In this document: positions 60,760 through 64,000 of the stretch, piece after piece
How positions within the stretch are numbered: position 1 is the stretch's first letter
How the letters are laid out: every line of letters starts with the position of its first letter
Assembly: GCF_001426585.1 (NCBI RefSeq)
Contig: NZ_LMEI01000006.1
Coordinates: 174,945 to 238,944, forward strand
Origin: Streptomyces sp. Root431
GTDB lineage: Bacteria; Actinomycetota; Actinomycetes; Streptomycetales; Streptomycetaceae
Direction of reading: 5' to 3'
DNA length: 64,000 nt
Notes under the pieces: model-generated
What the model saw: the letters and a program-made list of their open reading frames with translations, nothing else
Told to the model about the DNA's origin: nothing
Database searches by the model: none
Made by a program: the position numbers and the translations under genes

Positions 60760-61146
60760 ATGACCATCGAATGGCGTTACACGGTCCAGCAGGAGCTGGG
60801 CGTGCTGTCCCTGGCCGGGTTCCTCGGCGGCGACGCGCTCGGCCGGTTCACCGGGGCCGTGGGCTGGGCGGTGGCACGCGGTACGGGACCGGTCGTCCTC
60901 GACCTGAGCCGGCTGCGCGGCTGGTCCGCGGGCGGGCAGCACGCCGTCGCGGAGGCGGCCCACCGGCTGCGCGCCGCGGGCCGGAGCCTCGAACTCGCCG
61001 CGATTCCCGCCGACGGCTCCCTCGTCCCCGCCGGCGAAGGCCCGGCCATCCCCGTCCACTGCGACTTGGACGCGGCGTTCGCCGCCCACCTCGACGCCGG
61101 CGCGGAGCAGCGCGCCTGGCGCAGCGACGCGTGGCCGAGCGAGTGA
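60760..61146 (+). CDS. STAS-like (anti-sigma factor antagonist type) protein
   Basis: The 128-residue product begins M-T-I-E-W-R-Y-T-V-Q-Q-E-L-G-V-L-S-L-A-G-F-L-G and continues V-V-L-D-L-S-R-L-R-G-W-S-A-G-G-Q-H-A-V, with the STAS order of strand-helix-strand; S-A-G-G-Q stands where the phosphorylated Ser lies in D-S-S-G-x. The match is weaker than for the protein at 56185. The start at 60760 has GGGAAG upstream; a longer in-frame start at 60670 runs through an AT-rich inverted repeat and is rejected. Confidence 0.7.
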   Translation: MTIEWRYTVQQELGVLSLAGFLGGDALGRFTGAVGWAVARGTGPVVLDLSRLRGWSAGGQHAVAEAAHRLRAAGRSLELAAIPADGSLVPAGEGPAIPVHCDLDAAFAAHLDAGAEQRAWRSDAWPSE

Positions 61147-61147
61147 G

Positions 61148-61207
61148 CCCCGTCCGGCACCCCGTCCGGCATTCCGTCCGGTCCTCCGCCCGGCACTCCG
61201 TCCGGCC
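61148..61207. repeat. 12-base tandem repeat, five units
   Basis: Units of CCCCGTCCGGCA type run at 61148-61159, 61160-61171, 61172-61183, 61184-61195 and 61196-61207, with a partial unit after. They begin directly after the stop of the STAS-like gene. Confidence 0.85.
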
Positions 61208-61228
61208 CGAGTCCGGAGATCGGTAAGC

Positions 61229-61250
61229 CTCGCGCCCCGGAAGGCGCGAG
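61229..61250 (+). promoter_or_regulatory. Inverted repeat just upstream of arsR-family gene
   Basis: CTCGCGCC (61229-61236) and GGCGCGAG (61243-61250) flank CCGGAA, 9 bases before the start codon. It could be the ArsR-type operator or a hairpin that affects translation. Confidence 0.45.
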
Positions 61251-61259
61251 GATGGGGGC

Positions 61260-61646
61260 ATGGTGCAGAGTGCTGGTTCGACGCGCGATGGCGGGGTGGG
61301 GGCGATGGCGGCGCCGCTCTACCAGTTGAAGGCGGAGTTCTTCAAAACGCTGGGACACCCCGTCCGGATCCGTGTCCTGGAGCTGCTGAGCCAGCGCGAG
61401 CACGCGGTCGCCGAGATGCTGCGCGACACCGGCGTCGAAGCGGCGTACCTCTCCCAGCAGTTGGCCGTGCTGCGCCGGGCGAACCTCGTCGTCGCCCGGC
61501 GCGAGGGCGTGGCCGTGCACTACACGCTGACCAGCCCGCGGGTGGCCGAACTGCTGCTGGTGGCCCGCTCGATCCTGTCCGGCGTCCACGCGGGGCAGGC
61601 GGAACCGCTCGCCGACCTCCGGTCGCGCTCGTCCTCCACCCCGTAG
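61260..61646 (+). CDS. ArsR/SmtB-family regulator
   Basis: The 128-residue product has the ArsR winged helix: Y-Q-L-K-A-E-F-F-K-T-L-G-H-P-V-R-I-R-V-L-E-L-L, then V-A-E-M-L-R-D-T-G-V-E-A-A-Y-L-S-Q-Q-L-A-V-L-R-R-A-N-L-V and R-R-E-G-V-A-V-H-Y-T-L. There is no E-L-C-V-C-D-L metal motif and no Cys, so it does not sense metals in the classic way. GGGGG precedes the ATG; a second start at 61305 (M-A-A-P-L) is possible. It is convergent with the AhpD-like gene. Confidence 0.88.
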   Translation: MVQSAGSTRDGGVGAMAAPLYQLKAEFFKTLGHPVRIRVLELLSQREHAVAEMLRDTGVEAAYLSQQLAVLRRANLVVARREGVAVHYTLTSPRVAELLLVARSILSGVHAGQAEPLADLRSRSSSTP

Positions 61647-61674
61647 GGCACCGGGGTCGGGTCTTCGCCGGTCC

Positions 61675-62223
61675 TCACTCCCCGGGCTTCGATTCCTCCT
61701 CCTTCTCCGGCTGGATGCCCGCGAGCAGGTTGAAGGCCCCGGTCAGCAGGTTGAGCGTGACCACCCCGACCACCTCCGCGATCACCCGGTCGCTCCAGCC
61801 GTGCGCCCGTACCTCCGCGACGTCGTCGTCGGACAGGGAGCCCGGCTCGGCGAGGACCTTGAGTGCGAGGCCGATGAGCGCGGCCTCGCGAGGATCGGTC
61901 GACGTGCCCTGGCGGGCCAGTGCGATGTCGGTATCGCTCAGGCCCGCCGCGCGCCCGGCCGAGACGTGGGCCTCGCGGCACGTGCCGCAGCCGATCCACT
62001 CCTGCACGGCGAGCGACAGCTTCTCGCTGAGGGCGCGGGGGATCTTCACCCGCTTCATGGCCCGGGACAGGCTCAGATAGCCGTCGAGCAGCGCCGGCGA
62101 GTGCGCCATGGTCGACACCATCTCGCCCACCGAACCGTGGCGTTCGACGATGTCGCCGAGCACCTCGCGTGCCCGGCCCGGAGCCTGCTCGGGGGTGAGC
62201 GCGGTCAGTCTTCTCGTGGTCAC
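61675..62223 (-). CDS. AhpD-like carboxymuconolactone decarboxylase-family protein
   Basis: The 182-residue product has L-S-L-A-V-Q-E-W-I-G-C-G-T-C-R-E-A-H near 70-87: the C-x-x-C-x-x-x-H of alkylhydroperoxidase D-type CMD proteins, with L-L-T-G-A-F-N-L-L-A-G near the end. AhpD-like proteins use this dithiol in peroxide reduction. A GTG start has GAGGAGG upstream. A CsoR-like palindrome overlaps this RBS, so it may be induced by metal, sulfide or formaldehyde-type signals. Confidence 0.88.
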   Translation of the reverse strand: MTTRRLTALTPEQAPGRAREVLGDIVERHGSVGEMVSTMAHSPALLDGYLSLSRAMKRVKIPRALSEKLSLAVQEWIGCGTCREAHVSAGRAAGLSDTDIALARQGTSTDPREAALIGLALKVLAEPGSLSDDDVAEVRAHGWSDRVIAEVVGVVTLNLLTGAFNLLAGIQPEKEEESKPGE

Positions 62224-62230
62224 GGAGCCT

Positions 62231-62261
62231 CCTCGTTATACCCGCGGGGGGTATAACGAGG
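62231..62261 (-). promoter_or_regulatory. CsoR/CstR-like palindromic operator
   Basis: CCTCGTTATACCC (62231-62243) and GGGTATAACGAGG (62249-62261) form perfect 13-base arms around a 5-base spacer. The inner TATACCC/GGGTATA with G/C core is the layout of operators bound by CsoR-family repressors. It lies 8 bases upstream of the start codon and covers the RBS, so it could also fold in the mRNA. Confidence 0.6.
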
Positions 62262-62287
62262 GGGAGGGTGCACGAGTTCCCGGGGTG

Positions 62288-63580
62288 TCAGGAGTGCAGG
62301 GAGGGTCGACAGGACAGCGTCAGGCGGGAGGGGCCGTGGAACACCCAGTCGGGGGCGTACTCCACCTCCACCCCGGGCCGGGCTCCGGGGGCGAGCGCGG
62401 GCAGCCGGTCGAGCAGCACACCGAGACCGATCTCGGCCTCCGCGCGCGCGAGCGCCGCCCCCGCGCAGTAGTGGATACCCAGACCGAAGGCGCAGTGGCG
62501 GCCGCTGTCCCGGTGGATGTCGAGGACCTCGGGGTCCGGGAAGCGGTCCGGGTCCCGATGGGCCGAGCCCAGGACCAACTGCAGGCGGTCGCCCCGGCGG
62601 ACGGTCCGGCCCGCCAGCTCCGTGTCCCGGTGCGCCCACCGCGTCACCATCTGCACCGGCGGGTCGTGGCGCAGGAACTCGTCCACGGCGTTCGGCAACA
62701 GCCCGGGATCGGCGCGGAGTTCGTCCCTCACCTCCGGCCGGTCGAGCAGCGCGAGCACTGCCTTGCCGATCAGCCCCGTCGTCGTCTCGTGCCCGGCGGT
62801 CAGCAGGTGCGTGCAGGTCGCCGCCAGCTCCGATCCGCTGAGGGACGGGTCCTCGGCCCCCGCCCGCGCCAGCGCCGACAGGAGGTCGCCGCGGTCCTCG
62901 GTACGCCGTGCCGCCAGCTCCCGGTGGAAGTACCCGTCCAGCTCGGCCGCCGCCCGCTCGGCCCCGTCCAGCGCGGCCGGTGTCCGGTCGCCCCGGGTCC
63001 CGCCCGCCTGTTGCAGCGCCAGCGCCTGCTCGCGGAACCACGGCCACCGCTCGGCCTCCACCCCGAGCAGCCCGCCGATGACCAGCAGCGGGTACGGGGC
63101 CGCGAACCCCTCGACGAGCTCCACCACCGGCCGCCGCGCGAGCGGCGCGACGAGCTCCTCGGCGATCTCCCGTACACGCGGCCGCAGCGCCGCCACCGCG
63201 GCGGCCCCGAGCGGCGGCGTGACGCGCGCCCGCAACCGCGTGTGCCGGGGCGGGTCGAGGAAGACGAGCCAGTTCTCGACGACCCGCCGCAGCGTGACGT
63301 AGCCGTCAGGGACCGGCGCCGAACGCGCCGTCAGCGGGGACGTCCGGCCGAAGCTCCGCCCCGCCAGGACGTGCGCCACCTCCGCGTGCCCGAAGAGGTA
63401 CCAGGTCGTGGGCGCCGCCCCACCGTGCCCGCCCCGCACGGCGTGCACCGGGTCCGTCTCGCGGTAGCGCCGGTAGACCGGGTACGGGTCGGCCAGGTCG
63501 AGCCGCGCCGGGTCGAAGGGCTCCGGGGGCTCCGGCGGCCCGCCCGAGACCGTACCGGGCCGGCCCGTCCGCCCGCTCAT
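62288..63580 (-). CDS. Cytochrome P450
   Basis: The 430-residue product is a typical Streptomyces class I P450: N-terminal F-D-P-A-R-L-D-L-A-D-P-Y-P-V-Y, L-D-P-P-R-H-T-R-L-R-A, oxygen-binding helix L-L-T-A-G-H-E-T-T-T, E-F-L-R (ExxR) and haem loop F-G-L-G-I-H-Y-C-A-G-A-A-L-A-R. Its start overlaps the stop of the upstream FAD monooxygenase gene in an ATGA, so the two oxygenases are made together. The substrate is unknown; a biosynthetic or catabolic pathway probably continues to the right. Confidence 0.94.
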   Translation of the reverse strand: MSGRTGRPGTVSGGPPEPPEPFDPARLDLADPYPVYRRYRETDPVHAVRGGHGGAAPTTWYLFGHAEVAHVLAGRSFGRTSPLTARSAPVPDGYVTLRRVVENWLVFLDPPRHTRLRARVTPPLGAAAVAALRPRVREIAEELVAPLARRPVVELVEGFAAPYPLLVIGGLLGVEAERWPWFREQALALQQAGGTRGDRTPAALDGAERAAAELDGYFHRELAARRTEDRGDLLSALARAGAEDPSLSGSELAATCTHLLTAGHETTTGLIGKAVLALLDRPEVRDELRADPGLLPNAVDEFLRHDPPVQMVTRWAHRDTELAGRTVRRGDRLQLVLGSAHRDPDRFPDPEVLDIHRDSGRHCAFGLGIHYCAGAALARAEAEIGLGVLLDRLPALAPGARPGVEVEYAPDWVFHGPSRLTLSCRPSLHS

Positions 63581-64000
63581 CCGCCCGCCCCGCGCACCAA
63601 GTCGGCGATCCGCAGCGGATCGGCCGGCGGGGCGGCCCCGCGCCACGCCACGTGCCCGTCCGGGCGCACCAGGACGAACGGCCGCTCGTACCGCCGGGCC
63701 ACCTCCGCGTCGCGGCAGTGCCGTACGCGGAGGGGGACCCGGCGATCGGCGAACGCCCGGACGAGCCCGTCGACAGTGCCGCCCCCGTCCCCGTAACCGT
63801 CCCCGAAGCAGAGCAGGACGAACTCCCCGCCGAACAGGTCGAGCGTCGACCGGCCCGGTCCGAGCCACGCGTGCGGAGCCCGTACACCGGGAAGCGTCGT
63901 ACGGTTCCAGACCGGCCCGTCGGACCCGGCAGGCGCTACGGTCCCGCCAGACCCGCCAGACCCGCCAGACCCGCCAGACCCGCCAGACCCGCCAGACCCG
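63577..64000 (-). CDS. FAD-dependent aromatic monooxygenase, C-terminal part (5' end outside window)
   Basis: The minus-strand frame open from the window edge to the stop at 63577 gives the thioredoxin-like C-terminal domain of PheA/RdmE-type flavin hydroxylases: T-L-P-G-V-R-A-P-H-A-W-L, G-R-S-T-L-D-L-F-G-G-E-F-V-L-L and R-P-F-V-L-V-R-P-D-G-H-V-A-W-R-G. Before it lies a linker encoded by a 9-base repeat that reads Ser-Gly-Gly at least six times. The FAD-binding and substrate domains lie beyond the window. The gene is translationally coupled to the P450. Confidence 0.85.
   Translation of the reverse strand, partial: GSGGSGGSGGSGGSGGSGGTVAPAGSDGPVWNRTTLPGVRAPHAWLGPGRSTLDLFGGEFVLLCFGDGYGDGGGTVDGLVRAFADRRVPLRVRHCRDAEVARRYERPFVLVRPDGHVAWRGAAPPADPLRIADLVRGAGG
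63943..64000 (-). repeat. 9-base in-frame tandem repeat encoding Ser-Gly-Gly
   Basis: Six full units of CCCGCCAGA run from 63943 to 63996 and continue to the window edge. Read on the minus strand in the frame of the monooxygenase, each unit is TCT GGC GGG, so unit number changes keep the frame. Confidence 0.9.

Overview
The window is about 72% G+C with codon positions saturated in G/C. It carries actinobacterial core genes (pfkA, murT-gatD, class I def, a three-domain Ski2-like helicase), a urease cluster without ureE, several TetR/MarR/PadR regulators with divergent or adjacent targets, and an IdeR/DmdR-type iron box. Together these point to a Streptomyces or close relative, probably within the chromosomal core or core-arm transition. 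I see no prophage, transposase, CRISPR array, rRNA or tRNA gene.

Layout. 1-2.9 kb: a ClpP-like gene whose catalytic His and Asp appear replaced (followed by the start of another gene at the left edge), divergent from an orphan YefM-type antitoxin with a TGTACA operator between them; then a membrane protein divergent from a TetR regulator. 3.0-7.7 kb: the urease operon ureA-B-C-F-G-D, tightly packed. 7.8-13.9 kb: secreted tripeptidyl aminopeptidase, NAD-dependent epimerase, PlsC-type acyltransferase, DUF3048 lipoprotein, a small membrane protein, CtaG-like protein. 13.9-17.9 kb: pfkA, the gatD-murT pair (lipid II amidation) and def. 18-29.9 kb: TetR with an acyl-CoA dehydrogenase, VOC protein, cytochrome P450, glutathione peroxidase, DUF6011-like zinc protein, GNAT, helicase with tesB, YdjM-like membrane protein, a short TipAS-like protein, and TetR with an NAD(P)-binding protein sharing a long palindromic operator. 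29.9-40 kb: a two-gene ABC exporter with complementary degenerate ATP sites, then a convergent pair of secreted deglycosylating enzymes (PNGase A-like and GH109-like), and a large FAD/Fe-S D-lactate-type dehydrogenase. 40-46.2 kb: MarR with an ABC exporter, a 19-codon hydrophobic micro-ORF with its own RBS and terminator, an MltG-like protein, a flavin monooxygenase, and ssuD preceded by a probable leaderless sulfur-type leader peptide. 46.4-50.3 kb: an iron-box-controlled siderophore ABC importer (ATPase, lipoprotein, fused permease). 50.4-55.7 kb: nitrobindin-like protein, prolyl oligopeptidase, LuxR-type regulator, aminopeptidase P. 55.7-57.1 kb: gene debris and a STAS protein, including a deletion scar joining the tail of a response regulator to the tail of an FtsX permease. 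57.1-62.2 kb: PadR with two membrane proteins and a clear promoter/operator, isochorismatase, a second STAS-like protein, ArsR, and an AhpD-like protein under a CsoR-like palindrome. 62.3-64 kb: a cytochrome P450 translationally coupled to an FAD monooxygenase that leaves the window and contains an in-frame Ser-Gly-Gly repeat linker.

A dispersed palindromic repeat (about 40 bp, two good copies and one half copy) and four short-unit tandem arrays sit mainly at gene ends. The most interesting items for follow-up are the micro-ORF at 42.6 kb, the ssuD leader peptide, the convergent PNGase A/GH109 pair, the heterodimeric ABC exporter and the degenerate ClpP next to an orphan antitoxin. Family assignments rest on reading translated sequences and motifs from memory; no database search was run.
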